A stretch of DNA of 9,655 nucleotides, from NCBI GenBank assembly GCA_031271075.1, contig JAISWN010000371.1, positions 1 through 9,655 of the forward strand, read 5' to 3'. This document shows positions 1 through 7,099 of this stretch, one piece after another (the first letter of the stretch is position 1; the number at the start of each line of letters is the position of its first letter). The notes beneath the pieces were generated by a model. That model was not told where the DNA came from, made no database searches, and was given only the letters and a program-made list of their open reading frames with translations. The DNA is from Treponema sp. (GTDB taxonomy: Bacteria; Spirochaetota; Spirochaetia; Treponematales; Breznakiellaceae). The translations under genes were made by a program, and so were the position numbers.

Positions 1-109
1 GAAAAGCTGCATACTGCAAGAATTAACAGACAGGAGTATTGGCAGGCTCAAGCTGTCAATCCCTGATACACCTTATATGCTTGCCTGAAAAACGGCAAGT
101 TCAGCGTAA
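1..109 (+). other. Decayed coding debris, possible glycosidase C-terminal end
   Basis: No intact gene is visible. All three plus-strand frames are interrupted: frame 1 by TGA at 64-66, frame 2 by TGA at 86-88 and TAA at 107-109, frame 3 by TAA at 24-26. Two short stretches nevertheless read like protein. Frame 2 up to base 85 gives GRLKLSIPDTPYMLA, and frame 1 from about base 85 to the TAG at 136-138 gives LKNGKFSVSSTPVYQGS. Both have the beta-strand plus 'TPxY' look seen at the extreme C-terminus of several glycoside hydrolases. A single frameshift near bases 79-86 would join them into one tail. This is a pattern-based guess, and the stretch may equally be noncoding. Confidence 0.25.
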
Positions 110-352
110 GCAGTACACCTGTGTACCAGGGATCTTAGCTTTGGGGAAGGGGAAGGTTACGTAGCGGTAACCGACGGAAGGCATAAGTACATCCATGTAC
201 AAAAAAAGGAGGAAAGATACCGGGAACTTCTTGACCGGACTGCGGACACGGAAGAATTTACCAACTTTGCCGCTGATCCTTCCTATGCCGGAACGGCGGC
301 CCGGCTTAAAGAAAAGATCATTGAGCATTTTATGCCCAAAGTGCTGCCCTGA
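110..352 (+). pseudogene. C-terminal remnant of a second sulfatase
   Basis: Frame 2 is open from 110 to the TGA at 350-352 (80 codons) and closed by stops at 86-88 and 107-109. There is no usable start codon or ribosome binding site. The translation contains GYVAVTDGRHKYIHV, then about 15 residues on TEEFTNFAADPSYAGTAARL, and ends KIIEHFMPKVLP. This is the usual end of a type I sulfatase: a strand reporting the R/KYKYI segment, then a D-x-x-E-x-x-N-x-A-x-D-P-x-Y block and an amphipathic helix. It aligns with residues 415-439 of the intact sulfatase facing it (ADPLQMKNLAGDSAYEGIK, then LRNK). The catalytic N-terminal two-thirds are missing, so no activity is expected. It converges on the intact sulfatase, with 40 bp between the two stop codons and no obvious terminator hairpin there. 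Identification as sulfatase-derived is fairly firm; whether it is a true deletion remnant or an assembly or sequencing frameshift cannot be told here. Confidence 0.65.
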
Positions 353-392
353 TCCTCATTTACCATTGCGTCGGCGGAAAAAATAACAAGTT

Positions 393-1832
393 TCATGGCT
401 GTGGTTTTTCCTGTCCCGCCGTGGCGGTCCGGAGTATAAACCGGTCTTTAATCCAGTTTTTTTCGTACCAGGAGCAGGGTTCAAAAGTATCGTTGATGCC
501 CCCCATCCGGGCAAGCATTTTGTTCCGCAGATCCGCCTTTATTCCCTCATAGGCGGAGTCTCCGGCAAGGTTTTTCATCTGCAGAGGATCGGCGAGGTTA
601 TCGAAGAGCAGTTCCGATTTGTCCGAAAGGTAAGTTGCGTAGGTATACTGTTTGGTCCGGAAAGCCCGCCACTCGCGGCCGTCCTCGAAGATCGCCGTCG
701 CCCCGGTTCCCATCATCAGGGCCCCTTCCGGCTCGGCGGCGCCGGGTTTCCCCAGGAGGGCGTCTTTAACGCTCATCCCTTCGGCTTCCCCGGAAGCGGG
801 AAGATCCATGAGGGAAAGGAGAGTGGGCATGATATCTACCGTATTCAGACACACGTCGCTGGAGACGCCTTCTTTTATGACGCCCTTCCAGCGCATGAGG
901 AAAGGAACCCGTACCGCCTCCTCGTAGAAAATGTTTTTTGCCCGTCTGCCGTGGGCGCCAAAAAGTTCCCCGTGGTCGGAGGTAAAAACAACTATTGAGT
1001 TATCGTAAAGCCCCATCCGTTTAAGGGCCTCCATGAGCCGGCCTATGTTGTCGTCCAGGTTGGCGGTCATGGCATAGTAAACCCGCATCCAGGAAACAAG
1101 TTCTTTCCGCTCCCTTTCGTTTAAACGGGCCCAGGCATCGGCGTGGGGATCGTTTTCGGGAAGGTAATTTTCGGGGAGTGAAAAGTCCGTATCCCGGAAC
1201 CGTTCCAGGTAAGAACCGGGGACATTTTCGTGAACCCAGGGATCATGGGGGGTTCCCAAGGATAAGAAAAACGCGAAAGGTTTCCCCCCGGCATTGAGCC
1301 GTTCCAGTTGGGCAATGGCCATATCGGTCTGGGCGTCGGGCTCGTAGCCGGGGGTGTATATTTTTTCCTTCGTATCCAGATGGTAATAAGCCGCGGCCCC
1401 GTAGTAATTGTGGTGAAAATTGTAATGGGCAAAGTAATTGTCAAAGCCCAGCCGGTCCTTGCCGGGAGGCACAAACGAATTTTCAGGATCGTAATGATTT
1501 CCCAACTGGGCGGCCCAGAGGTGCCATTTCCCCAGATAGGCGCATTCGTAGCCGTTTTCATTGAGAATATGGGCGAAACAACGCCGGTGATGATCCGGAT
1601 TGAGGCGTATCTCGTTTATCACCATACCGGTGCTGGTAGTATACTTCCCGGTAAAAAGGCTTGCCCGGTAGGGCGCGCATACCGGATGGCCGGACACGGC
1701 GTTGCAGAGATCGAGGCTCTCCCCGTGAAACCGATCGATATGGGGGGTCTGCGCCCGCCTGTCCCCGGTGTAACCCAGGCTGCTGTAACGTAACTGATCG
1801 GCGAATAGGTAAATCAGATTAGGCTTGTCCAT
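393..1832 (-). CDS. Cytoplasmic type I (formylglycine-dependent) sulfatase
   Basis: A 479-residue sulfatase of the alkaline-phosphatase superfamily, hydrolysing a sulfate ester, probably on an imported sugar. The N-terminus has the metal-binding ADQ (Asp12). The nucleophile motif is Cys52-Ala-Pro-Tyr-Arg56 in HPVCAPYRASLFTG, where Cys52 would be converted to formylglycine. The second signature GYECAYLGKWH lies at 94-104. TPHDPW (His196) and SDHGE (Asp285-His286) supply further active-site and metal residues. The C-terminal subdomain has the ADPLQMKNLAGD block. Length is normal for the family. The fourth motif position is Tyr rather than the usual Ser. The frame is open further upstream to 2039, but that stretch lies inside the preceding GH43 gene. 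The ATG at 1832 has a strong AGGAGGGAG six bases before it and begins directly with the conserved strand MDKPNLIYLFADQ. No signal peptide is visible, so it should act in the cytoplasm. It is the last gene of the operon and overlaps its neighbour by 14 bp. The substrate cannot be read from the sequence. No maturase (anSME or FGE) is in the window. Confidence 0.93.
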   Translation of the reverse strand: MDKPNLIYLFADQLRYSSLGYTGDRRAQTPHIDRFHGESLDLCNAVSGHPVCAPYRASLFTGKYTTSTGMVINEIRLNPDHHRRCFAHILNENGYECAYLGKWHLWAAQLGNHYDPENSFVPPGKDRLGFDNYFAHYNFHHNYYGAAAYYHLDTKEKIYTPGYEPDAQTDMAIAQLERLNAGGKPFAFFLSLGTPHDPWVHENVPGSYLERFRDTDFSLPENYLPENDPHADAWARLNERERKELVSWMRVYYAMTANLDDNIGRLMEALKRMGLYDNSIVVFTSDHGELFGAHGRRAKNIFYEEAVRVPFLMRWKGVIKEGVSSDVCLNTVDIMPTLLSLMDLPASGEAEGMSVKDALLGKPGAAEPEGALMMGTGATAIFEDGREWRAFRTKQYTYATYLSDKSELLFDNLADPLQMKNLAGDSAYEGIKADLRNKMLARMGGINDTFEPCSWYEKNWIKDRFILRTATAGQEKPQP

Positions 1833-3564
1833 ATAAATCTCCCTCCTGGAGAGGCGCAAGAAAAAGCTGTCCGTCCTTTTCTTCAATCCGGACATAACCG
1901 ATACCGACCCTATGCCGGAATGGGGCGCTGCGGTCATTGCCAAAGATGGTGAAACGCAGATTGCCCCCCTTGTCATAAAACAGACAACCATGACCACCGT
2001 GAGGAACCAGAAGCCTCCGGGGGCAGTAAGGCCCTCCAATCTTGTCCGCCACGGAATACATCATGTCGTAGGTCCCGTCAACCCGGGCATCACCGTTCCA
2101 TTCCGCTGCGTAAAGCACGTATTTGCCTCGTACCTTTATGAGTCCGGCACCCTCGTAACCGGCTTCCTGACCGTCCCCGGGAAGTAGCAGCACCGGTTCC
2201 TCGGTCATGGTAGTGCAATCCCGGCTCAGGGGGGCGAGGCGGCCGTTTTGCCAGATTAGGTACAACCGATCCTCCTCCTGGAAAAACCCCGCGTCAATAC
2301 CCTTGATGACGAAACGCCCCATGTCCCGGTAGGGGCCTTCGATTTTTCCGCTTTGGCTTTTGAGGAGGCCGCAGCCCGGCGCGGTAGAATAACTTATCCA
2401 AAAGGTATTGTCATAAAAAACAATCTCCGGCGCCCAGCAATTACGGTTCCGCGATACCTGGTTTTGCCAGCTTTCCGGCTGGTCCCGGTAATCAAATACC
2501 TTGCCGATACATTCAAAGTTTTCTAAATCCCGGCTGCGCCAGATACACACCCCGTTGGTATCCGCCCAAAAATTGCCCTCCGGCTGCCGGGTAGTACCGG
2601 TCAGGTAATAATAGCCGTCAGGGGCGTTTAAAATAAAACTGTCCCGAATTTCCCTGATATTCCCCACCGGCTTGAGGGATGCAACCGGCCCAGCCTCAAG
2701 GATCCAGGCAGGATCGGGCCGGAGAAACCCTTCGTCTTGCATCTCCAAGGGGAGGATTGCCGGACGCTCGTAGACGGCGCTGCTGGGTGTCCCCCCGATA
2801 AAAGCAGCGTAGAGTTTCCCGTTATCGCCGTGAAACACATTGGGGATACCACCGTTGGGGATAAGCAGGTAACGGCGTTCAAAGCGCCCGGTTAGTTCTC
2901 CGGCGGTACAGCAAAAAGTATCCAGATTATCTCCGGCGCAACGCCGGAACCGGTCACTCAAAAAGTAGTAGTAACAATCTTTATGCCGGAAAAGGCAACC
3001 TCCGGGCAGCCCCGGATTGTTCCGGTTTTCCGCATAGAGCGCATCCTGGCGGCGGGTTCCGGCCAAAAAATACTGAGCCGCCGTTATCTCTACCGCTTCC
3101 CCCGCAAAGCCGTCCAGCTCCTTGTTAAGCTTCCGTAGCTTACCGTCATAGGTGAGCCACCGGTTCTCCCCGTCCCAAAGTACCGAGGCATGGCGGGCGA
3201 TGAGGCCGGGCTTGCCGATTTGCTTTCCCCGGATGTCAAAGAGATACAAGTCCCCTGCGGAAATACATACCCCGGGACCCGTTTCACTTTCAAAACAGGA
3301 TATACCTGTTACGGGAAGTTCAAAGGAAGCGAATTCCACCGGCTCGCTCAGTTTGTCCGGTTCCGATCCGCGGCAGGAGTATACCTTGTGAGGTTCATCT
3401 TTTTTGGCCACCAGCAGGAAAAAACAGCCTGCCCAGGCGGCGCCGCAGGCCAGGGCGGGAATATCAATTGCCGGGCGGAGGGGCTCCGCCGATTCCATCT
3501 GAAGAATACAGGCGCTTGCATCAGTTTCCGGGTGGGGCTGGCTTTTCAAAAATCCGTACTCCAT
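1819..3564 (-). CDS. GH43-like glycosidase with two beta-propeller modules
   Basis: A 581-residue protein with no visible signal peptide, so probably an intracellular glycosidase. Residues from about 300 to 570 look like a five-bladed GH43-type propeller. REIRDSFIL holds Asp308 (candidate base), CWAPEIVFYDNTFWISYST is the typical second blade (377-394), IDAGFF holds Asp424 (candidate pKa modulator), YEGAGLI holds Glu471 (candidate acid), and GGHGCLF holds His525, a common central histidine. Residues from about 30 to 290 look like a second, diverged propeller. GLPGGCLFRHKDCYYYFLSDR (185-205) parallels the Glu471 blade and IPNVFHGDNGKLYAAFIGG (240-258) parallels the His525 blade. The positions matching Asp424 and Glu471 appear to be His125 or Ala126 and Pro187, so this half is probably non-catalytic. 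AGGAG six bases before the ATG supports the start. It is placed between the binding protein and the sulfatase, suggesting both enzymes act on the same imported glycan. GH43 covers arabinosidases, xylosidases and galactosidases, and related propellers occur in GH117 and other families, so specificity is open. Confidence 0.8.
   Translation of the reverse strand: MEYGFLKSQPHPETDASACILQMESAEPLRPAIDIPALACGAAWAGCFFLLVAKKDEPHKVYSCRGSEPDKLSEPVEFASFELPVTGISCFESETGPGVCISAGDLYLFDIRGKQIGKPGLIARHASVLWDGENRWLTYDGKLRKLNKELDGFAGEAVEITAAQYFLAGTRRQDALYAENRNNPGLPGGCLFRHKDCYYYFLSDRFRRCAGDNLDTFCCTAGELTGRFERRYLLIPNGGIPNVFHGDNGKLYAAFIGGTPSSAVYERPAILPLEMQDEGFLRPDPAWILEAGPVASLKPVGNIREIRDSFILNAPDGYYYLTGTTRQPEGNFWADTNGVCIWRSRDLENFECIGKVFDYRDQPESWQNQVSRNRNCWAPEIVFYDNTFWISYSTAPGCGLLKSQSGKIEGPYRDMGRFVIKGIDAGFFQEEDRLYLIWQNGRLAPLSRDCTTMTEEPVLLLPGDGQEAGYEGAGLIKVRGKYVLYAAEWNGDARVDGTYDMMYSVADKIGGPYCPRRLLVPHGGHGCLFYDKGGNLRFTIFGNDRSAPFRHRVGIGYVRIEEKDGQLFLAPLQEGDLYGQA
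1839..1847 (-). promoter_or_regulatory. Shine-Dalgarno that fixes the sulfatase start
   Basis: AGGAGGGAG on the minus strand lies six bases before the ATG at 1832. It sits within the last codons of the GH43 gene. It decides in favour of the internal start over the in-frame upstream ATG at 2039, and suggests translational coupling of the two enzymes. Confidence 0.85.
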
Positions 3565-3578
3565 TTGATACTCCTAAG

Positions 3579-3594
3579 GGTTCCTGCCAGGACC
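3579..3594 (-). other. Small intergenic stem-loop between binding protein and GH43 genes
   Basis: The minus strand reads GGTCCTGGCAGGAACC, two arms pairing as GG and TCCT with AGGA and CC, with one bulged A and a three-base loop. It fills much of the 31-bp gap, just after the binding-protein TAG and just before the GH43 ribosome binding site. There is no T-tract, so it is not a classical terminator. It could protect the upstream transporter message or lower expression of the enzymes, but it is short and could be chance. Confidence 0.3.
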
Positions 3595-3595
3595 T

Positions 3596-5215
3596 CTATT
3601 TTACACCCGGCTTAGTCATAAACTGTTCATACCCTCTCGCGGTAATCGCAATCGCCTCATTGAGTCTCATGTTTTTGAGCTGGGCCAGGTAATTATCAAA
3701 TTCACTCAGGGAGTTTACGCCGGTGATGAATTTAAGGGTCATCTCGTCCACATAGGTGTTAATGTCCCGCATAATCTCGTTGCGCTTCAGGCTGTCCTCC
3801 ATGCTAAGTTGAAAGGCCGGCAGTACCTGATCATCATCAATGGTTCTGTCATCGGAATAACGGGTACGGTATTCCAGGGCCGCAGCATCGATAACCACGT
3901 TGGGATTACAGACTACATCGGGCTCCGCGAGCTTGGCACATAAATGGATTTTCAAAAGAACCTGGACATCCGAAAGGGGGATCTTCTCGTTCCGCAGCAT
4001 ATAATCGGTAAAGGTCTTCTTCCCATTGGTATCCACCGTGTAACTTAAATCCTTGACCCCCCAATTACAAAGATCCGCCCCTTCCTGGGTATAGAAGTAG
4101 TTTAGGTATTCTATGGCAATCTCGGGATTTTTGCAGGATCTTGAAACCACTGTCCCCATGGATTCGTTGGGCAGAGGCAGGGTTTCAAAACTTACCGGCT
4201 GGAAGTGGATGGCCTGGCCTGCATACAGCCGGGGGTAGGGCAGCGGAACCGCCGCAAAGCCGGCGGCATCGGAGACAGATTTTATCAGATCCACCGGATT
4301 GATGATCATGGAAACGGAATTGGTGGTAAAAAGGGTACGCCGTTCCGGGTCGCTCATGTTACTCATGAAGTCTTTGGAAATATACCCCTTGGTATACCAG
4401 TCGTTCATAAGCTGGAGGTAGTCTTTATAGGCAGGCTGGGCCTCGCCCCATTTTACTGTCCCATCGGCGCCGATATGGAAACCCGGGGTAATGCCGTATG
4501 CCCACATAATGAGATCGATCTTGCCGTTTGCGGGAGGCGCGAAACCGGTTAAACCCGCGGTTTTCATCTTGGCAAAATCTTCCTCATAGTCCGCTATCGT
4601 AACCGGTATATCAATACCGAGTTTATCCATCACATCCTGACGGTAGTTTAAGCGGTTAAAAGCCGGCGCGCTCTGTTTGATGATGTGAAACTCCGTGATT
4701 TTTCCCTCGCTGTCGGTGGCCAGCCGGTAATTGCGGTCAGATTTGGTGATCTCCCGGTAATAATCCGGGGCATGGACGGGAATGTCTCCGGTTAATTCTC
4801 GGAAGACTCCTTCGGCAACACCGGCGCTGGATCCCCCGTTATAAAGACCCCGGATTTGGATAAGATCCGGCAGATCTCCCGAGGCGATAAGGATCCCCAG
4901 TTGTTCCCGTTCCTGGCCCACGGCCGGATGGCTGAAATTTACCTCCACGCCGGTATTTTGGCCGATGATTTTAAAGATTTCATGTTCGTTGTAAGAACTG
5001 ATATGTTTGGCCGCCGGCGGCTGGATGGGAAGCCAAAAACTGAGCTTTTTCTCTCCCCCGGCTGAAACCGGGTAGGTAACACCGGCCTTTGTCGCCGGCC
5101 CCGCCGCAGTTTGTCTGGTCTCCGTTGAAGAGGTCCGGGAACAGGCAGCCAGGAAGGCCGCTCCCAGGGCCAGGGTGAAAAAACCGAATGTAATAAAATG
5201 TTTCCTATTTTCCAT
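3596..5215 (-). CDS. LplA-like lipoprotein sugar-binding protein of an ABC transporter
   Basis: A 539-residue extracellular solute-binding protein (family 1, large LplA-like subgroup; about 500-560 residues is normal). Residues 1-25 form a lipoprotein signal: basic start ENRK, hydrophobic core, and lipobox FLAAC with Cys25 as the lipidation site. A Ser/Thr-rich linker follows (about 26-45). The mature domain starts near WLPIQP, and LGILIASGDLPDLIQIRG (107-124) is the strand-helix found at this point in sugar-binding proteins. FTTNSVSMIINPVDL and QEGADLCNWG-type segments in the C-terminal half also fit. AGGAGG six bases before the ATG at 5215 supports the start. It should sit on the outer face of the cytoplasmic membrane and deliver an oligosaccharide to the two permeases encoded just upstream. 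The ligand is not deducible from sequence, but the downstream sulfatase and glycosidase point to a short, possibly sulfated glycan. Confidence 0.9.
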   Translation of the reverse strand: MENRKHFITFGFFTLALGAAFLAACSRTSSTETRQTAAGPATKAGVTYPVSAGGEKKLSFWLPIQPPAAKHISSYNEHEIFKIIGQNTGVEVNFSHPAVGQEREQLGILIASGDLPDLIQIRGLYNGGSSAGVAEGVFRELTGDIPVHAPDYYREITKSDRNYRLATDSEGKITEFHIIKQSAPAFNRLNYRQDVMDKLGIDIPVTIADYEEDFAKMKTAGLTGFAPPANGKIDLIMWAYGITPGFHIGADGTVKWGEAQPAYKDYLQLMNDWYTKGYISKDFMSNMSDPERRTLFTTNSVSMIINPVDLIKSVSDAAGFAAVPLPYPRLYAGQAIHFQPVSFETLPLPNESMGTVVSRSCKNPEIAIEYLNYFYTQEGADLCNWGVKDLSYTVDTNGKKTFTDYMLRNEKIPLSDVQVLLKIHLCAKLAEPDVVCNPNVVIDAAALEYRTRYSDDRTIDDDQVLPAFQLSMEDSLKRNEIMRDINTYVDEMTLKFITGVNSLSEFDNYLAQLKNMRLNEAIAITARGYEQFMTKPGVK

Positions 5216-5240
5216 AGTATTCCTCCTACTATAATTGGTG

Positions 5241-6116
5241 CTATTCTTTTACCGATCCCATCATGACCCCCTTTACAAAATATCTTTGCAGAAAGGGATA
5301 CAGGCACAGGATAGGTACGGTAGAAACGATGGTGGTACTGTACTTTACCAACTCTCCCACAAAATCAATGGAAGTATCGGCCCCGGACACTTCGCTATTC
5401 GAAATAAGAATTTCCCGCAGAAAAAGCTGCAGGGGGTATAAATCGCGGGCCCGGGGCAGATAGATCATGGCATTGAACCAGGCGTTCCAGTGCCCGACAG
5501 CATAAAAAAGCAATACTACCGCCATGGTAGCCCTTGATACGGGAACCATGATCCGGATCAGGATGACCAAATCGTTGGCACCGTCAATCCGGGCGGCGTC
5601 TTCCATGGCCCGTGGTACGGCCAGAAAAGCGGTACGCAATACCAGCATATTCCAGGTACCGATGGCTCCGGGGATTATCAGGGCCCAGCGGGTATTGAGC
5701 ATCCCCAAGTTCCTCACCAAGAGAAAGTTCGGTATGATCCCCCCGGTAAAGTACATGGTAAAGACGATAAAAAGCATACAGAATTTCTTCGGCAAAAAAT
5801 CCCGCTGGGCCAGGGTGTAAGCCCCCAGAGTGGTCATAACCATATTAAGCGAAGAACCAATTACCACGTAAAAAATAGTATTCCGGTAGCCCGTAAAAAG
5901 GCTGGGGGTATTAAAAACTACCCGGTAGCCTTCCAGAGAAAATCCCAGAGGCCGGAGCAGGGGGCCCTGATGGTTCATAATCCGGAGAGGTTCACTGAAG
6001 GATGCCAAAAGGACATGCAGCATGGGATAGATACATACCAGACTAATGAACCCGATAAGGACGGTGTTAAAAACTTCAAAAACCAGTTCCCCGGGGGAAC
6101 GTCTTAAAAAGCCCAT
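5241..6116 (-). CDS. ytcP: YtcP/LplC-type sugar ABC transporter permease
   Basis: A 291-residue inner-membrane permease of the CUT1 (MalG-like) class. About six membrane segments can be seen, near residues 17-38, 80-102, 112-132, 143-164, 196-217 and 262-278. The cytoplasmic EAA loop that docks on the ATPase is clear: MEDAARIDGAND at 171-182, followed by IMVP (189-192). The C-terminus QRYFVKGVMMGSVKE is the characteristic ending of the YtcP group. GGGAGGA lies about five bases before the ATG at 6116 and overlaps the end of the preceding permease gene's 12-bp gap region. It pairs with the LplB-type permease to form the heterodimeric channel. The symbol is a family assignment, not proof of orthology to the Bacillus gene. 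Confidence 0.92.
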   Translation of the reverse strand: MGFLRRSPGELVFEVFNTVLIGFISLVCIYPMLHVLLASFSEPLRIMNHQGPLLRPLGFSLEGYRVVFNTPSLFTGYRNTIFYVVIGSSLNMVMTTLGAYTLAQRDFLPKKFCMLFIVFTMYFTGGIIPNFLLVRNLGMLNTRWALIIPGAIGTWNMLVLRTAFLAVPRAMEDAARIDGANDLVILIRIMVPVSRATMAVVLLFYAVGHWNAWFNAMIYLPRARDLYPLQLFLREILISNSEVSGADTSIDFVGELVKYSTTIVSTVPILCLYPFLQRYFVKGVMMGSVKE

Positions 6117-6128
6117 TTTAATCCTCCC

Positions 6129-7037
6129 TTACCACAGGCTTTCCTGAACATAGCGGCGGCTGAACCAGTTGGCAAAAACCAGGAGCCCCAAATTAACCAC
6201 CGAATTAAACATCCCCACCGCCGAGGCGAGGCTGTAATTCTGCTCGCTTAAACCCACCCGGTACACATAAGAAGAGATAGTATCGGCAGTGTCATAAACG
6301 ATGGGGCTGTACAGAAGGATGACTTTTTCAGCTCCCATGCTCATAATATTGCCTATTCTCATGATGAGCTGGATGGCTACGATGGGTATCAGGGAGGGGA
6401 TCATGATGTGGTATATCTTGCGGAACCGTCCGGCGCCATCAATCGAGGCCGCCTCGTATAAATTAACGTCAACCGTTGACAGGGTGGCAAGGTAAATAAT
6501 GCTGCCCCAGCCGATAGTTTTCCAAACGGTACTGGCGGTATAGATGGTCCGGAAATATTGGGGCTTGGAAAGCAGGTTCGTGGGAGAAAGGCCGAACCAG
6601 CCGAGGAGGGATGTAATTACCCCCCGGGAGCTGGTAAAGTTAACGATCATGCCGCACATGATAACCAGGGAGATAAAATGGGGCATATAGGTAATCGTTT
6701 GAGCTATCCGTTTGAATTTGCCTCCCCGAAGCTCATTGAGGAGCAGGGCCAGGATGATGGGCATGGGGAAAACAAAAAGAATATCGTAGAGGCTTAGAAT
6801 GATGGTGTTTTTAATGACCCGGCCGGAAAAGGGCCCCCGGAAAAAGGTGATGAAATTTCTTAAGCCTACCCACGGGCTGCCCAGTATTCCCCTTGCGGGC
6901 CGGTAGCTCTGGAAGGCAATAACCTGACCAAGCATTGGTATATAGTGGAAAACCACATAATAGATCATCACCGGAACCATCATCCAGTAGATATATTTCC
7001 GTTTTTTATAATCCTGCAAAAGATCTTTTACCGACAT
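6129..7037 (-). CDS. lplB: LplB-type sugar ABC transporter permease
   Basis: A 302-residue inner-membrane permease of the CUT1 (MalF-like) class. Membrane segments lie near residues 16-40, 75-101, 114-137, 168-188, 208-231 and 272-291. The EAA loop is YEAASIDGAGRFRKIYHIMIP (194-214 region), with the conserved Glu195, Gly201 and Pro214. The N-terminal YVVFHYIPMLGQVIAFQSY is typical of the LplB group. It is the first gene of the transport operon and follows the regulatory gap. The ribosome binding site is GGAAGG at 7041-7046, only three bases from the ATG. That spacing is short, but no better start exists ahead of the conserved N-terminus. The stop codon TAA is 12 bp before the next permease start, so the two should be co-translated at similar levels. 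No ATPase gene is present in the operon; LplB/YtcP systems generally use a shared MsmK/UgpC-type ATPase encoded elsewhere. Confidence 0.92.
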   Translation of the reverse strand: MSVKDLLQDYKKRKYIYWMMVPVMIYYVVFHYIPMLGQVIAFQSYRPARGILGSPWVGLRNFITFFRGPFSGRVIKNTIILSLYDILFVFPMPIILALLLNELRGGKFKRIAQTITYMPHFISLVIMCGMIVNFTSSRGVITSLLGWFGLSPTNLLSKPQYFRTIYTASTVWKTIGWGSIIYLATLSTVDVNLYEAASIDGAGRFRKIYHIMIPSLIPIVAIQLIMRIGNIMSMGAEKVILLYSPIVYDTADTISSYVYRVGLSEQNYSLASAVGMFNSVVNLGLLVFANWFSRRYVQESLW

Positions 7038-7076
7038 AATCCTTCCACACCCGCCTTAAAGACAAAGGCAAAATAA

Positions 7077-7087
7077 CCCCGCTGGGG
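7077..7087 (-). other. Small GC hairpin in the operon leader
   Basis: The minus strand reads CCCCAGCGGGG followed by TTATTTT. A four-pair stem with a three-base loop and a T-rich tail lies downstream of the promoter candidates and about 40 bases before the lplB start. It could be a weak attenuator or a stabilising 5' hairpin. It is too short to call a terminator. Confidence 0.25.
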
Positions 7088-7099
7088 AAAACTCCCTAA

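Noticed and set aside
195..386. 63-residue plus-strand open frame starting MYKKRRKD
   Set aside because: It runs out of frame over the sulfatase remnant at 110-352, is Arg/Pro/Lys-rich, and resembles no family; the remnant's frame gives the recognisable protein.
353..392. Bidirectional terminator between the convergent sulfatase remnant and sulfatase gene
   Set aside because: No stem of useful length is visible in these 40 bases, only a short A-run.
1121..1793. Open frames on both strands (1121-1561 minus, 1308-1793 plus)
   Set aside because: They are shadows of the sulfatase gene in other frames, with low-complexity composition and no recognisable domain.
1833..2039. N-terminal extension of the sulfatase frame beginning MEGLTAPGGFWFLTVVMVV, which resembles a signal peptide
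   Set aside because: It lies inside the well-supported C-terminal part of the GH43 gene in another frame, has no good ribosome binding site, and a strong one precedes the internal ATG at 1832. The sulfatase fold begins immediately after that ATG.
3152..3692. Plus-strand open frames across the start of GH43 and the end of the binding protein
   Set aside because: They lie opposite two convincing genes, span their junction, and resemble no family.
4205..4552. 115-residue plus-strand open frame
   Set aside because: It is antisense to the binding-protein gene, with no ribosome binding site or domain that I recognise.
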